Source: Pseudomonas mediterranea CFBP 5447 (lineage in GTDB: Bacteria > Pseudomonadota > Gammaproteobacteria > Pseudomonadales > Pseudomonadaceae). From it: a stretch of 64,000 bases of DNA. Location of the stretch: the NCBI RefSeq assembly GCF_000774145.1, contig NZ_KN322985.1:209910-273909 (forward strand), given 5' to 3'. Made by a program: the position numbers and the translations under genes. This document shows, piece after piece, positions 1-8,677 of the stretch. Under the pieces are notes generated by a model. It was given only the letters and a program-made list of their open reading frames with translations. It searched no databases and was not told where the DNA came from. How positions within the stretch are numbered: position 1 is the stretch's first letter; the number at the start of each line of letters is the position of its first letter.

Positions 1-460
1 GCTCGGCGCTGTCGAACGCCGCGGCAAACTCGATGCGTGGCAGGCCGGCCTGTTCCGCCAGCTCCACCAGGACGCTGGCATGGGTCACGTCGCGACCCTG
101 CTCATAAAAAGCCTGTTGAATCAGTTTCAGCAGCTTCCAGGCCAAATCCGGCGCCAAGCTCCGGGCCGTCACCAGCGCCCGGCAGGCTGGCTCGGTGTCA
201 TAGACGAAACCGTCCGGCAGCGCGCCCTCCAGCTTGAACGGCTGGCCGGTGGCCTGGGTGACAGCTTGCCAATGCTCGAGGATGTAACGCCGGGTTGTGG
301 GCTCCAGGGACGAGCCGCTGCCCGTACGCAAACCGCCCACCACCAGGTGCAGTTCCACGCCCTGGGCCTGCGCCTGCTCGACCAATGCTTCGGCTACCGG
401 CGCGAAGCCCCAGCACCAGGAACACATCGGGTCCATGACATACAGCAGGCGTGGCGGCAT
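1..460 (-). CDS. DsbA-family thioredoxin-fold protein (3' end cut by window)
   Basis: About 153 codons are visible; the C-terminus lies beyond the left edge. The protein begins MPPRLLYVMDPMCSWCWGF, with a CSWC (CxxC) redox or pseudo-redox motif at residues 13-16 on a thioredoxin fold, as in the FrnE / 2-hydroxychromene-2-carboxylate isomerase branch of DsbA proteins. No signal peptide is seen, so it is probably cytoplasmic. The ATG at 460 lies three bases after the TGA of trhO and in the same frame, so the pair is probably co-transcribed. Substrate unknown. The CxxC suggests thiol-disulfide or glutathione-linked chemistry, but that is inference. Confidence 0.8.
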   Translation of the reverse strand, partial: MPPRLLYVMDPMCSWCWGFAPVAEALVEQAQAQGVELHLVVGGLRTGSGSSLEPTTRRYILEHWQAVTQATGQPFKLEGALPDGFVYDTEPACRALVTARSLAPDLAWKLLKLIQQAFYEQGRDVTHASVLVELAEQAGLPRIEFAAAFDSAE

Positions 461-463
461 GGT

Positions 464-1405
464 TCAGGCCTCGGAGGATGATTGCTTGTAGTTGTAGCCG
501 ATCGGGTGCGGCATGTTGCGGGCCTTGGCCAATTCGATCTGCTTTTGCCGGTCGATGGCGCTGCGGCGGGTCTTCTCGCTCAGCTTGTCCCAGCAATGCG
601 GGCAACTGATGCCAGGCACGTAGTGCTCCGAAGCGCGATCTTCCACGCTCACCGGTGTACGGCACGCATGACATTGATCGTAGTCGCCTTCGCTGAGATC
701 GTGGCGAACGGTCACGCGGTTATCGAACACAAAGCAGTCGCCGCGCCATTTGGTTTGTTCCTGGGGGACTTCTTCGAGGTATTTCAGGATGCCACCCTTG
801 AGGTGGAAGACCTCGTCGAAGCCCTGGCTGAGCATGTAGCTGGACGCTTTCTCACAACGGATGCCACCGGTGCAGAACATCGCGACTTTCTTGTGCTTGG
901 CCGGATCGAAGTTGGCCTTGATGTAGTCGGGGAATTCGCGAAAGCTGGCGGTCTTGGGATCGATTGCGCCTTCGAATGTCCCGATGGACACTTCGTAATC
1001 GTTGCGGGTATCGATCAACAGCACTTCCGGATCGCTGATCAGCGCGTTCCAGTCCTGGGGTTCGACATAGGTGCCGACCTGCTTGTTCGGATCCACGCCC
1101 TCGACGCCGAGGGTGACGATTTCCTTCTTGAGCTTGACCTTGGTGCGGTAGAACGGCTGCTCGTCGCAGTACGACTCCTTGTGATCGATGTCGATCATGC
1201 GCGGATCGTTCTTGAGCCAGGCCAGCAAGCCGTCGATGCCTTCGCGGGTACCGGAGACCGTGCCGTTGATGCCTTCTTCGGCGATCAGCAGGGTGCCTTT
1301 GATACCGTTATCGAGCATCGCCTTGAGCAAGGGCTCACGCAGCTCGACGTAATCTTCCAGGGTGACGAACTTATACAGTGCCGCCACGACAATGGGTTGT
1401 GTCAT
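464..1405 (-). CDS. trhO: tRNA uridine(34) hydroxylase TrhO (rhodanese-domain, YceA family)
   Basis: The 313-residue protein has the layout of TrhO/YceA: an N-terminal acylphosphatase-like part, a rhodanese domain at about residues 125-215, and a cysteine-rich tail. The rhodanese active-site loop is CTGGIRCEK, with the catalytic cysteine at 178. Four cysteines (245, 248, 268, 271) form two CxxC pairs in the tail, probably structural or metal-binding. TrhO is known to hydroxylate U34 of tRNA wobble positions (prephenate-independent 5-hydroxyuridine pathway). Full length for the family. It is followed three bases later by the DsbA-like gene. Confidence 0.93.
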   Translation of the reverse strand: MTQPIVVAALYKFVTLEDYVELREPLLKAMLDNGIKGTLLIAEEGINGTVSGTREGIDGLLAWLKNDPRMIDIDHKESYCDEQPFYRTKVKLKKEIVTLGVEGVDPNKQVGTYVEPQDWNALISDPEVLLIDTRNDYEVSIGTFEGAIDPKTASFREFPDYIKANFDPAKHKKVAMFCTGGIRCEKASSYMLSQGFDEVFHLKGGILKYLEEVPQEQTKWRGDCFVFDNRVTVRHDLSEGDYDQCHACRTPVSVEDRASEHYVPGISCPHCWDKLSEKTRRSAIDRQKQIELAKARNMPHPIGYNYKQSSSEA

Positions 1406-1450
1406 GGGTATTTCTCCAGGTGGCTACCCTCGTAAGGGGTGAACCGGATG

Positions 1451-1482
1451 CAAAAAAAAACGCGCCGGGTCAGCGGCGCGTT
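1451..1482 (-). terminator. Rho-independent terminator of the DUF2059-bolA unit
   Basis: Read on the minus strand, a CGCGCC/GGCGCG stem with a six-base loop (1461-1480) is followed by a run of nine T. It lies between bolA and trhO, both on the minus strand, so it should separate their transcripts. Confidence 0.8.
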
Positions 1483-1540
1483 GCGGATTCTAGCAAAAAC
1501 ACGGTGGCTTTAGGAGCGCACCTGTGGCTTGAGAAGCACA

Positions 1541-1653
1541 CCTGTGGCGAGGGAGCTTGCTCCCGCTCGGCGGCGAAGCCGTCGTCTGGACTTTCCCGGA
1601 ATGTCCCAGGGGACCGCTTCACGGTCCAGCGGGAGCAAGCTCCCTCGCCACAA
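1541..1653. repeat. REP-type inverted pair (GTGGCGAGGG family)
   Basis: Two copies of a small palindrome (core GTGGCGAGGGAGCTTGCTCC) face each other at 1542-1570 and 1626-1652, about 55 bases apart. Each copy can fold into a hairpin and the two can pair with one another. Similar copies recur at 5631, 17553 and 20345. It lies in the bolA-trhO gap. Confidence 0.85.
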
Positions 1654-1673
1654 AAGCTTCCTCCCCACAATGA

Positions 1674-1973
1674 TCAGTGCTTGCTGCCACCGGCACAGGT
1701 CGGCGAAGCCGGTGCGGCATCAATCTGTGCCCATTCTTCGGGGGTGTAGGTGTGCAGCGCCAACGCATGGAATTCGCCCATCAGCTCACCCAGCGTGCCG
1801 TAGACCTTCTGGTGGCGCTTGACCCGATTGAGCCCCTCGAACTGCCGGCTCACCACCACCGCCTTGAAGTGGGTCTGCAGCCCACGGCTGTGCATGTGGC
1901 TTTCATCCAGCACTTGCAGGTGCTCGGGCTGCAGAAGACCGAGTGTCGATTCGATGCGTTGTTGCATGCTCAT
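1674..1973 (-). CDS. bolA: BolA family protein
   Basis: The 99-residue protein matches the single-domain BolA fold in length and layout: an N-terminal helix beginning MQQRIESTL, then a central strand-helix region with HFKAVVVSRQFEGL and the basic NRVKRHQKVYGTL helix. BolA proteins pair with monothiol glutaredoxins in Fe-S handling and can also bind DNA. It lies 12 bases downstream of the DUF2059 gene and probably shares its transcript. The C-terminus ends in CAGGSKH, giving a terminal cysteine and histidine that could help bind a cluster (inference). Confidence 0.9.
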   Translation of the reverse strand: MSMQQRIESTLGLLQPEHLQVLDESHMHSRGLQTHFKAVVVSRQFEGLNRVKRHQKVYGTLGELMGEFHALALHTYTPEEWAQIDAAPASPTCAGGSKH

Positions 1974-1985
1974 TCCAGGCTCCGC

Positions 1986-2513
1986 TTACGGCTTTTTCTT
2001 GGCTGGGGCAGGCGCAGCGGATTTCGGCTCGAGCTCGGCGGTCATGTCCGCCAGCAGCTTGTTGACCACCGGCACCGCGCTTTCCAGCTTGGCCTGGGTC
2101 AGTTGGGCCGACTGTTGGGTCAGTTGGGGCATTTTTTCCAGGACTTTCTTGCCCAGCGGCGACTGATAGAAAGCCACCAGGTCCTTGAGCTCCGACTCGC
2201 TGAAGTTGGTGGTGTAGAGCTGGACCATGTCCGGCTTGAGCTTGTTCCAGCCGATGGCCTGGTCAAGCGCGGCGTTGGCCTTGGCCTGGTAGGTTTCCAG
2301 GGTGGCTTTCTTCGACTCGGGAGCCTTGGTCTGTTCGAAGCGCTGGGCAAACATCTGCTGCACCTGCATGTACACCGGGGTGCCCAGCTTGTCGGCGTGT
2401 GCCAGGGTCAGGAACGCTTCGGCGCTGGCTTTGTGACTGGCGGTATCGGCGAGAACAGGGCCGCTGGCACACACCAGAGCAACTGCGGTACAGATGGCGC
2501 GAAGACGGGTCAT
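1986..2513 (-). CDS. DUF2059 domain-containing exported protein
   Basis: The 175-residue protein starts with a clear Sec signal peptide (MTRLRAICTAVALVCASG, cleavage near residues 22-23), so it is periplasmic. The mature part is helical, with the YTTNFSESELKDLVAFYQSP segment typical of DUF2059. The tail is rich in Pro, Ala and Lys. The function of the family is not established. In pseudomonads the gene commonly sits beside bolA and fumC, as here; it is divergent from fumC and precedes bolA. Confidence 0.87.
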   Translation of the reverse strand: MTRLRAICTAVALVCASGPVLADTASHKASAEAFLTLAHADKLGTPVYMQVQQMFAQRFEQTKAPESKKATLETYQAKANAALDQAIGWNKLKPDMVQLYTTNFSESELKDLVAFYQSPLGKKVLEKMPQLTQQSAQLTQAKLESAVPVVNKLLADMTAELEPKSAAPAPAKKKP

Positions 2514-2705
2514 CGAGTTTCCTTATCTAACTGGCGAGGTAAAACCCCAAGGGCGACCATTCTGCGCCTAAAAAACGCCAGGCCTCAACCCCGGTGCTTG
2601 CCGGTCCCGATTGACGGACCGAACCGACCACTCCTAGATTGACGGAACCGGTACCGCCCGACAGGGCCTAAACTGCGCATTCAGACCTATCAGGAGTTTG
2701 ACCCA

Positions 2706-4100
2706 ATGAGCCGTATCGAAACCGACAGCCTTGGCCAGGTTGAAGTCCCGGAGGACGCCTACTGGGGCGCCCAGACACAGCGTTCCATGATCAACTTCGC
2801 CATCGGTAACGAACGCATGCCGCTGTCGGTGCTGCATGCCCTGGCACTGATCAAGAAAGCCGCCGCGCGGGTCAACGACCGCAACGGCGACTTGCCCGCC
2901 GACATCGCCCGGCTGATCGAACAGGCCGCCGACGAAGTGCTGGACGGCCAGCATGACGACCAATTTCCGCTGGTGGTCTGGCAGACCGGCAGCGGCACCC
3001 AGAGCAACATGAACGTCAACGAGGTGATCGCCGGGCGTGCCAACGAGCTGGCAGGCAACCCCCGCGGCGGCAAGACCCCGGTGCACCCCAACGATCACGT
3101 CAACCGCTCCCAGAGCTCCAACGACTGCTTCCCTACCGCCATGCACATCGCCGCGGTGCAGGCCGTCCACAAGCAATTGTTGCCGGCCATCAGCGAACTG
3201 TCCGGCGGGCTGGCGGAGCTGGCGGCGCGCCACCTGAAACTGGTCAAGACCGGCCGCACCCACATGATGGATGCCACGCCGATCACCTTCGGCCAGGAAC
3301 TGTCAGCCTTCATTGCCCAGCTCGACTACGCCGAACGGGCGATCCGTGCCGCGCTGCCGGCGGTCTGCGAACTGGCCCAGGGCGGCACGGCCGTCGGCAC
3401 CGGGCTGAATTCGCCCCACGGTTTCGGCGAAGCGATTGCCGCAGAACTGGCGGCGCTGTCCGGTCTGCCGTTCGTCACCGCGCCGAACAAGTTTGCGGCG
3501 CTGGCGGGGCACGAGCCCCTGACCACACTGTCCGGCGCGCTGAAAACCCTGGCCGTGACCTTGATGAAAATCGCCAATGACCTGCGCCTGCTGGGCTCCG
3601 GACCGCGGGCCGGCTTCGCCGAAGTAAAATTGCCGGCCAACGAGCCGGGCAGTTCCATCATGCCCGGCAAGGTCAACCCGACCCAGTGCGAAGCCTTGTC
3701 GATGCTGGCCTGCCAGGTCATGGGCAACGACGTGACCATCGGTTTTGCCGCCAGCCAGGGCCATTTGCAATTGAATGTGTTCAAGCCAGTGATCATCCAT
3801 AACCTGCTGCAATCGATCCGCCTGCTGGCCGACGGCTGCAGCAACTTCCAGCAGCACTGCATCGCCGGGCTCGAACCCGATGGCGAACAGATGGCGGCGC
3901 ACCTGGAACGTGGGTTGATGCTGGTGACGGCGTTGAACCCGCATATTGGCTACGACAAGTCCGCCGAGATCGCCAAGAAGGCCTACAGCGAAGGGCTGAC
4001 GCTGCGCGAAGCTGCGTTGCAGCTGGGTTATCTGACCGACGAAGAGTTCGATGCCTGGGTGCGGCCGGAAAACATGCTGGAGGCCGGGAGCCAGGGCTGA
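2706..4100 (+). CDS. fumC: Class II fumarate hydratase (fumarase C)
   Basis: The 464-residue enzyme interconverts fumarate and L-malate in the TCA cycle without an iron-sulfur cluster. The aspartase/fumarase superfamily signature [11 protein letters not shown] is present near residues 315-325, including the catalytic SS loop. The substrate-site motifs GSGTQSNMN and NDHVN.SQSSND are also present. Length is normal for FumC. An AGGAG ribosome-binding site at about 2691 sits upstream of the ATG. Pseudomonads carry more than one fumarase, and FumC-type copies are often induced by low iron; no Fur box was identified here. Confidence 0.96.
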   Translation: MSRIETDSLGQVEVPEDAYWGAQTQRSMINFAIGNERMPLSVLHALALIKKAAARVNDRNGDLPADIARLIEQAADEVLDGQHDDQFPLVVWQTGSGTQSNMNVNEVIAGRANELAGNPRGGKTPVHPNDHVNRSQSSNDCFPTAMHIAAVQAVHKQLLPAISELSGGLAELAARHLKLVKTGRTHMMDATPITFGQELSAFIAQLDYAERAIRAALPAVCELAQGGTAVGTGLNSPHGFGEAIAAELAALSGLPFVTAPNKFAALAGHEPLTTLSGALKTLAVTLMKIANDLRLLGSGPRAGFAEVKLPANEPGSSIMPGKVNPTQCEALSMLACQVMGNDVTIGFAASQGHLQLNVFKPVIIHNLLQSIRLLADGCSNFQQHCIAGLEPDGEQMAAHLERGLMLVTALNPHIGYDKSAEIAKKAYSEGLTLREAALQLGYLTDEEFDAWVRPENMLEAGSQG

Positions 4101-4119
4101 ATCCTGGTTGACAGGGAGT

Positions 4120-4220
4120 GAGCCTTCGCGAGCAGGCTCGCTCCCACAAGGGATCCCGGTCGAACCCGGGATTTGCATACGCTGAAGATCCAATGTGGGA
4201 GCGAGCCTGCTCGCGATGAG
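4120..4220. repeat. REP-type inverted pair (TGTGGGAGCGAGC family)
   Basis: Copies of the palindrome with core GTGGGAGCGAGCCTGCTCGC lie at 4125-4149 (reverse) and 4194-4218 (forward), just after fumC and between it and the convergent EamA gene. Repeats of the same family occur at 10692, 15813, 21461, 48569 and 54206. Confidence 0.85.
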
Positions 4221-4255
4221 GTCGGTCGACTCACATCACTGCCACCAGCAGGCCG

Positions 4256-5218
4256 CTACCGCTCCACAGCCAACCGCTCACGCCGGGCCCTGAGCCCGGC
4301 AATCAGCGAAGGCCCCAACGCCACCAGCGCTGACCCCAATACGACCAGTACCGCCCCGCCATACCCCAACAGATTGATCTGTTCGGCATGCACATAGTCG
4401 GGCCACCACCAGGCAGCCACGGCTACCGCAGCGAAAGTCACCAGCGGCGTAATCGCCAGCGTCGCACTGACCCGCGAGGCTTCCCAGTGGGCCAGGGCTT
4501 CGGCAAATGCGCCATAGGCAATCAGGGTGTTCAGGCAACAGGCAAACAACAGCCAGCCTTGCAGAGGGCTCAGTTGCAGCGCTTCCAACGGGTGGGCCCA
4601 TGGCGTGAGCAGCAACGCGCAGAACAGGTAGATCACCATCATCACCTGCAACGAATTCCACACCGTCAACAACTGCTTCTGGCCCAGGGCGTAGAACGTC
4701 CAGACAGCCGACGCCAGCAACACCATCAAGACCCCGGCGGTGTATTGGCTCAGCGAGGTCAGCAACTCAGCGAGGCGCTGGTTGAAAAACAGCGTGAAAC
4801 CGATCAGCAACACCAGCAGGCCAATCCCCTGCCCCAGGCTGAAACGTTCCTTGAACACAAAGAGGCTGGCGACCAGCAGCAGGATCGGCCCCATCTGCAC
4901 CACCAGTTGCGCGGTGCCGGGGCTCAAGCGATTCAGGCCCATCAGGTACAGCACATAGTTGCCTACCAGCCCCAGCACCGCCATCGCCACCAGCCAGCCA
5001 CCCCGCGGACCGAGCACCTTGCGGCTGGGCAGGCGTCGGGTGGTTGCCAGATAGATGAACAGCAAGCCGCCGGACACCAGCAAGCGAAACCAGGTCACCG
5101 TGACCGGGTCCATCACCTGTAACACCTGCTTGAGCTTGATCGGCAGGATTCCCCACAACAGGGCGGTCAACAGGGCGAGGAACAGGCCATAGACCCAGCG
5201 ACCGGACGAAATGTGCAT
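4256..5218 (-). CDS. EamA-type DMT family transporter
   Basis: The protein of about 320 residues is almost wholly hydrophobic, with roughly ten membrane segments in two repeated halves, the plan of EamA/RhaT drug-metabolite exporters in the inner membrane. The start is set at the ATG at 5218 (MHISSGRWVYGLFLAL), because the residues encoded upstream of it are polar and unlike the family. GGGGAT lies just upstream as a modest ribosome-binding site. Substrate unknown; relatives export amino acids or metabolites. The C-terminus ends in a basic cytoplasmic tail (RARRERLAVER). Confidence 0.86.
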   Translation of the reverse strand: MHISSGRWVYGLFLALLTALLWGILPIKLKQVLQVMDPVTVTWFRLLVSGGLLFIYLATTRRLPSRKVLGPRGGWLVAMAVLGLVGNYVLYLMGLNRLSPGTAQLVVQMGPILLLVASLFVFKERFSLGQGIGLLVLLIGFTLFFNQRLAELLTSLSQYTAGVLMVLLASAVWTFYALGQKQLLTVWNSLQVMMVIYLFCALLLTPWAHPLEALQLSPLQGWLLFACCLNTLIAYGAFAEALAHWEASRVSATLAITPLVTFAAVAVAAWWWPDYVHAEQINLLGYGGAVLVVLGSALVALGPSLIAGLRARRERLAVER

Positions 5219-5418
5219 GCAATCCCCGAGGCTCAAGAAAAGAGCGACTATTCTAGTGGGAGATGGCTTGGCGACACAGGGACAGTTACGCACTAACAGT
5301 TCAAAGGTCGTTCGCGAAAGCAGAGATGGCACATTGCCGCCCATCGGCTGGCCAAGCGCCAGTTGATGCCAACGAATAAACTTCACTCAACCGATTTTTA
5401 AAGTTTCTTGGAGTCTCC

Positions 5419-5616
5419 ATGCTTGGCAAACGCGCCCAGGACCTCACCCCTGCGATGGTCTTTCCCAGTGACCGGATCTGCCGGATAAACGGTGAATTTT
5501 ATTTCAGTACCCGGGAAGGCACCCAGGAAGGACCGTTTGCCAGCCGTGAAGCCGCGGAGCAAGAGGTCGCGGCGTACATCGAGCGGATGCAAAAGGCGCT
5601 TGAGATCGCCAGCTGA
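5419..5616 (+). CDS. Small DUF6316-like protein
   Basis: The 65-residue protein has the pattern SDRICRINGEFYFSTREG, then EGPF and a helix with two glutamate-rich turns, matching small conserved Pseudomonas proteins of the DUF6316 type. No signal peptide or membrane segment is seen. A TTGGAG ribosome-binding site precedes the ATG at 5419. It stands alone, followed by a REP pair. Function unknown. Confidence 0.75.
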   Translation: MLGKRAQDLTPAMVFPSDRICRINGEFYFSTREGTQEGPFASREAAEQEVAAYIERMQKALEIAS

Positions 5617-5630
5617 CAAGGCTCCGCAAA

Positions 5631-5768
5631 ACTGTGGCGAGGGGATTTATCCCCGCTGGGGCGCGAAGCGCCCCTAAAACCAGGCAACTCGGTGGGTCAG
5701 ACTGCTTGAGTCAACGGCGGTGGGGCTGCTACGCAGCCCAGCGGGGATAAATCCCCTCGCCACAAAAG
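5631..5768. repeat. REP-type inverted pair (GTGGCGAGGG family)
   Basis: GTGGCGAGGGGATTTATCCC at about 5633 is mirrored at about 5742-5764, and each copy carries an extra GC hairpin (GGGGCGCGAAGCGCCCC and GGGGCTGCTACGCAGCCC). It separates the small DUF6316 gene from the convergent thiolase. Confidence 0.85.
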
Positions 5769-5776
5769 CCCTCAGG

Positions 5777-6961
5777 TCATCTGACCGCCTCGAACAACCC
5801 CGTCGCCCCCATCCCGCCGCCCACGCACATGGTCACGATGCCATAGCGCAGGTTGCGCCGTTGCAGCTCCCGCACCAAGTGGCCGACCTGGCGCGAGCCG
5901 GTCATGCCGAACGGATGGCCGATGGCAATCGAGCCGCCGTTGACGTTGTATTTCTCATTATCGATTTCCAGGCGATCGCGGCTGTACAGGCACTGGGACG
6001 CGAACGCCTCGTTGAGCTCCCACACATCGATATCGGCGATCCGCAAGCCCTTGGCCTTAAGCAGTTTCGGCACTGAAAACACCGGACCGATGCCCATTTC
6101 GTCCGGCGCGCAACCGGCCACGGTGAAACCGCGAAAAAACGCCTTGGGCTTGAGTCCCAGCGCCAGGGCTTTTTCCAGGCTCATCACCAGGGTCATCGAG
6201 GCGCCGTCGGACAATTGCGATGAGTTGCCCGCCGTCACCGAACCGTCTTCGGCAAACACCGGCTTCAGCCCGGCCAGGCTTTCGTAGGTGGTGTCCGGGC
6301 GGTTGCAATCGTCGCGGTCGACCACGCCGTCAAGAATCTGCACCGCACCGGTGTTCTTATCCTCCATCTTGTACTTGACCGCCATCGGTACGATCTCGTC
6401 ATCGAACAGCCCGGCCGCCTGGGCCCGGGCAGTCCGTTGCTGGCTCTGCAAGGCGTAGCGGTCCTGTGCTTCGCGGCTGACCTGGTAACGGCGGGCGACG
6501 ATCTCGGCGGTCTGGCCCATGGGGAAATAGATCCCCGGTACCTGTTCCTTGAGCAGCGGGTTGATCAGGTTGTCGGTGTTGACGCTTTTCATCGTCAGGC
6601 TGATGGACTCCACGCCACCGGCAACGATGATGTCGCTGCAACCGGAGGCAATCTGGTTGGCGGCAATGGCGATGGCCTGCAGGCCCGAGGAACAGAAGCG
6701 GTTGAGGGTCATGCCGGCGGTGCCGATGCCCAGTCGGGAGAGCACCGCCACGTTACGGCCGATGTTGTAGCCCTGGGCACCCTCGTTGGAGCCGGCACCG
6801 ACGATGCAGTCTTCGACACTGGCCGGGTCGATGTCATTGCGCGTCAACAGCGCATTGACGCAATGGGCCGCCATGTCGTCCGGGCGGGTCATGTTGAACT
6901 TGCCGCGAAACGACTTGGCCAGGCCAGTCCGTACGCTGTCGACGATCACTACTTCTCGCAT
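5777..6961 (-). CDS. Acetyl-CoA C-acyltransferase (thiolase)
   Basis: The 394-residue protein is a full-length type I/II thiolase. The nucleophilic cysteine is at residue 90 (NRFCSSGLQAI), and the second-half motifs NEAFASQ, GHPFGMTGSRQ and CVGGGMGATG supply the catalytic His and general-base Cys. Thiolases cleave 3-ketoacyl-CoA in beta-oxidation or condense acetyl-CoA. Which direction is used cannot be told from this isolated gene, since no hydratase or dehydrogenase partner is adjacent. The ATG start begins MREVVIVDSVRTG. Confidence 0.92.
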   Translation of the reverse strand: MREVVIVDSVRTGLAKSFRGKFNMTRPDDMAAHCVNALLTRNDIDPASVEDCIVGAGSNEGAQGYNIGRNVAVLSRLGIGTAGMTLNRFCSSGLQAIAIAANQIASGCSDIIVAGGVESISLTMKSVNTDNLINPLLKEQVPGIYFPMGQTAEIVARRYQVSREAQDRYALQSQQRTARAQAAGLFDDEIVPMAVKYKMEDKNTGAVQILDGVVDRDDCNRPDTTYESLAGLKPVFAEDGSVTAGNSSQLSDGASMTLVMSLEKALALGLKPKAFFRGFTVAGCAPDEMGIGPVFSVPKLLKAKGLRIADIDVWELNEAFASQCLYSRDRLEIDNEKYNVNGGSIAIGHPFGMTGSRQVGHLVRELQRRNLRYGIVTMCVGGGMGATGLFEAVR

Positions 6962-7064
6962 GGCGGTTCCTCATTGTTGTAGACGGTCAAGAATGGATCG
7001 AGCATAAATCCACTCCATAACCCGCCGCGACAATCATTCACCCCGCATATGCGTCTTCATCGCG

Positions 7065-8558
7065 CTACTTCCTGCTGCGCTTGAACGCGGCCTCCAGCGC
7101 CTCGTTGAGGGTGCGCAATACCTTGACCCGGGCCCAGCGCTTGTCATTGGCTTCGACCAGGGTCCAGGGGGATATTTCAGTACTCGTGCGGTCGACCATG
7201 TCGCACACCGCCGCCCGATAGGCATCCCACTTGTCACGGTTGCGCCAGTCGTCCTCGGTGATCTTGAAGCGCTTGAAGGGGATTTCCTCGCGCTCCTGGA
7301 AGCGCTCGAGCTGAGTCTCCTTGTCGATGGCCAGCCAGAACTTGACCACCACCACACCGGCGTCGGCAATCTGCTCTTCGAAATCATTGATCTCGCCATA
7401 GGCCCGCAGCCAGTCGGCCCGACTGCAGAAGCCTTCGACCCGCTCCACCAATACCCGGCCGTACCAGGAGCGGTCGAATACAGTGAATTTGCCCCGCGCC
7501 GGAATATGCCGCCAGAACCGCCACATGTAGGGATGAGCACGCTCTTCTTCAGTGGGCGCGGCAATCGGCACGATGCTGTACTGGCGTGGATCGAGCGCCG
7601 CCGCGACCCGCCGGATCGCCCCGCCCTTGCCCGCCGCATCGTTGCCTTCGAACACCGCCACCAGGGCGTGCCGGCGCATGCGCTTGTCCCGCAGCAAGCC
7701 GGCAAACCGGGCCTGCTCGGTGATCAGTTGTTCCTCATAGTCGTCCTTGTCCAGCCGCAGGGTCATGTCCAGGCTGTCGATCAAGGTCACCTGGTCATCC
7801 AATGCCGGCAGCGGTGCCACGCTGACCTTTTCCGGCTTGATCTTCGGTCGATCCAGCGCCTGGCGCATGCCTTCGAGCAGGATCCTGCCGACCGTGAGGC
7901 TGCGATAACAGGTGTCCACGCCCTCGATCACATGCCACGGCGCGTAATCGCGACTGGTCCGGCGCAGTACCCGCTCGCCGTACTTGACGAACTTGTCGTA
8001 GGTCTGGGATTGCTGCCAGTCCAGCGGACTGATGCGCCAACTGTGCAACGGGTCATCCTTGAGCCCCTTGAGCCGGGCTTTCATCTGCTTCTTGGACAGA
8101 TGGAACCAGAACTTGAAGATCAGCGCGCCTTCATCGCAGAGCATTTTTTCCAGGCGCTCGGCGGCATTGATCGCCTGGTCGAGCCGAGGGTCCTTGAACT
8201 CGCCGTGGACCCGGCCCTGTAGCATCTGGCTGTACCAGTTGCCGAAGAAAATCCCCATGCGCCCCTTGGCCGGCAACATCCGCCAATAACGCCAGGCCGG
8301 CGGCCGCGCCAGCTCTTCATCGGTCTGCTGATCGAAGGTGCGCACTTCGATCAGCCGCGGGTCCATCCACTCGTTGAGCAACTTCACCGTCTCGCCCTTG
8401 CCCGCGCCCTCGATACCGTTGATCAGCACGATGACCGGGAAACGGCTCTGCTGATGCAACTCGAACTGGGCTTCGAGCAGCGCCTCACGCAGTGCCGGCA
8501 CTTCGGCCTCAAAGGTGTCTTTATCGATGGCGTGACCGATTTCGGCGGATTCGAACAT
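7065..8558 (-). CDS. pap: Polyphosphate:AMP phosphotransferase (two fused PPK2 domains)
   Basis: The protein of about 497 residues transfers phosphate from polyphosphate to AMP, giving ADP (class II PPK2). Two tandem PPK2 domains are visible. The first Walker A is GIEGAGKGE (about residues 48-56) and the second is GNDAAGKGG (about 305-313). Each is followed by a lid region (WRYWRMLPAKGR and MWRFWRHIPARGK). The start at 8558 is chosen because AAGGAG lies eight bases before it. It probably works with polyphosphate kinase in energy and nucleotide balance; it is monocistronic here. Confidence 0.94.
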   Translation of the reverse strand: MFESAEIGHAIDKDTFEAEVPALREALLEAQFELHQQSRFPVIVLINGIEGAGKGETVKLLNEWMDPRLIEVRTFDQQTDEELARPPAWRYWRMLPAKGRMGIFFGNWYSQMLQGRVHGEFKDPRLDQAINAAERLEKMLCDEGALIFKFWFHLSKKQMKARLKGLKDDPLHSWRISPLDWQQSQTYDKFVKYGERVLRRTSRDYAPWHVIEGVDTCYRSLTVGRILLEGMRQALDRPKIKPEKVSVAPLPALDDQVTLIDSLDMTLRLDKDDYEEQLITEQARFAGLLRDKRMRRHALVAVFEGNDAAGKGGAIRRVAAALDPRQYSIVPIAAPTEEERAHPYMWRFWRHIPARGKFTVFDRSWYGRVLVERVEGFCSRADWLRAYGEINDFEEQIADAGVVVVKFWLAIDKETQLERFQEREEIPFKRFKITEDDWRNRDKWDAYRAAVCDMVDRTSTEISPWTLVEANDKRWARVKVLRTLNEALEAAFKRSRK

Positions 8559-8677
8559 AGGCAGCTCCTTCTGGGATTGGGGCAAGACTAGCGGATTGGA
8601 TGCCGCGATGTGTAGGAGCTCCTGCGCAGTTACCAGCCTCGGGCTAGAATAGCGTCCCGGAATTCACCGAGCCCGCC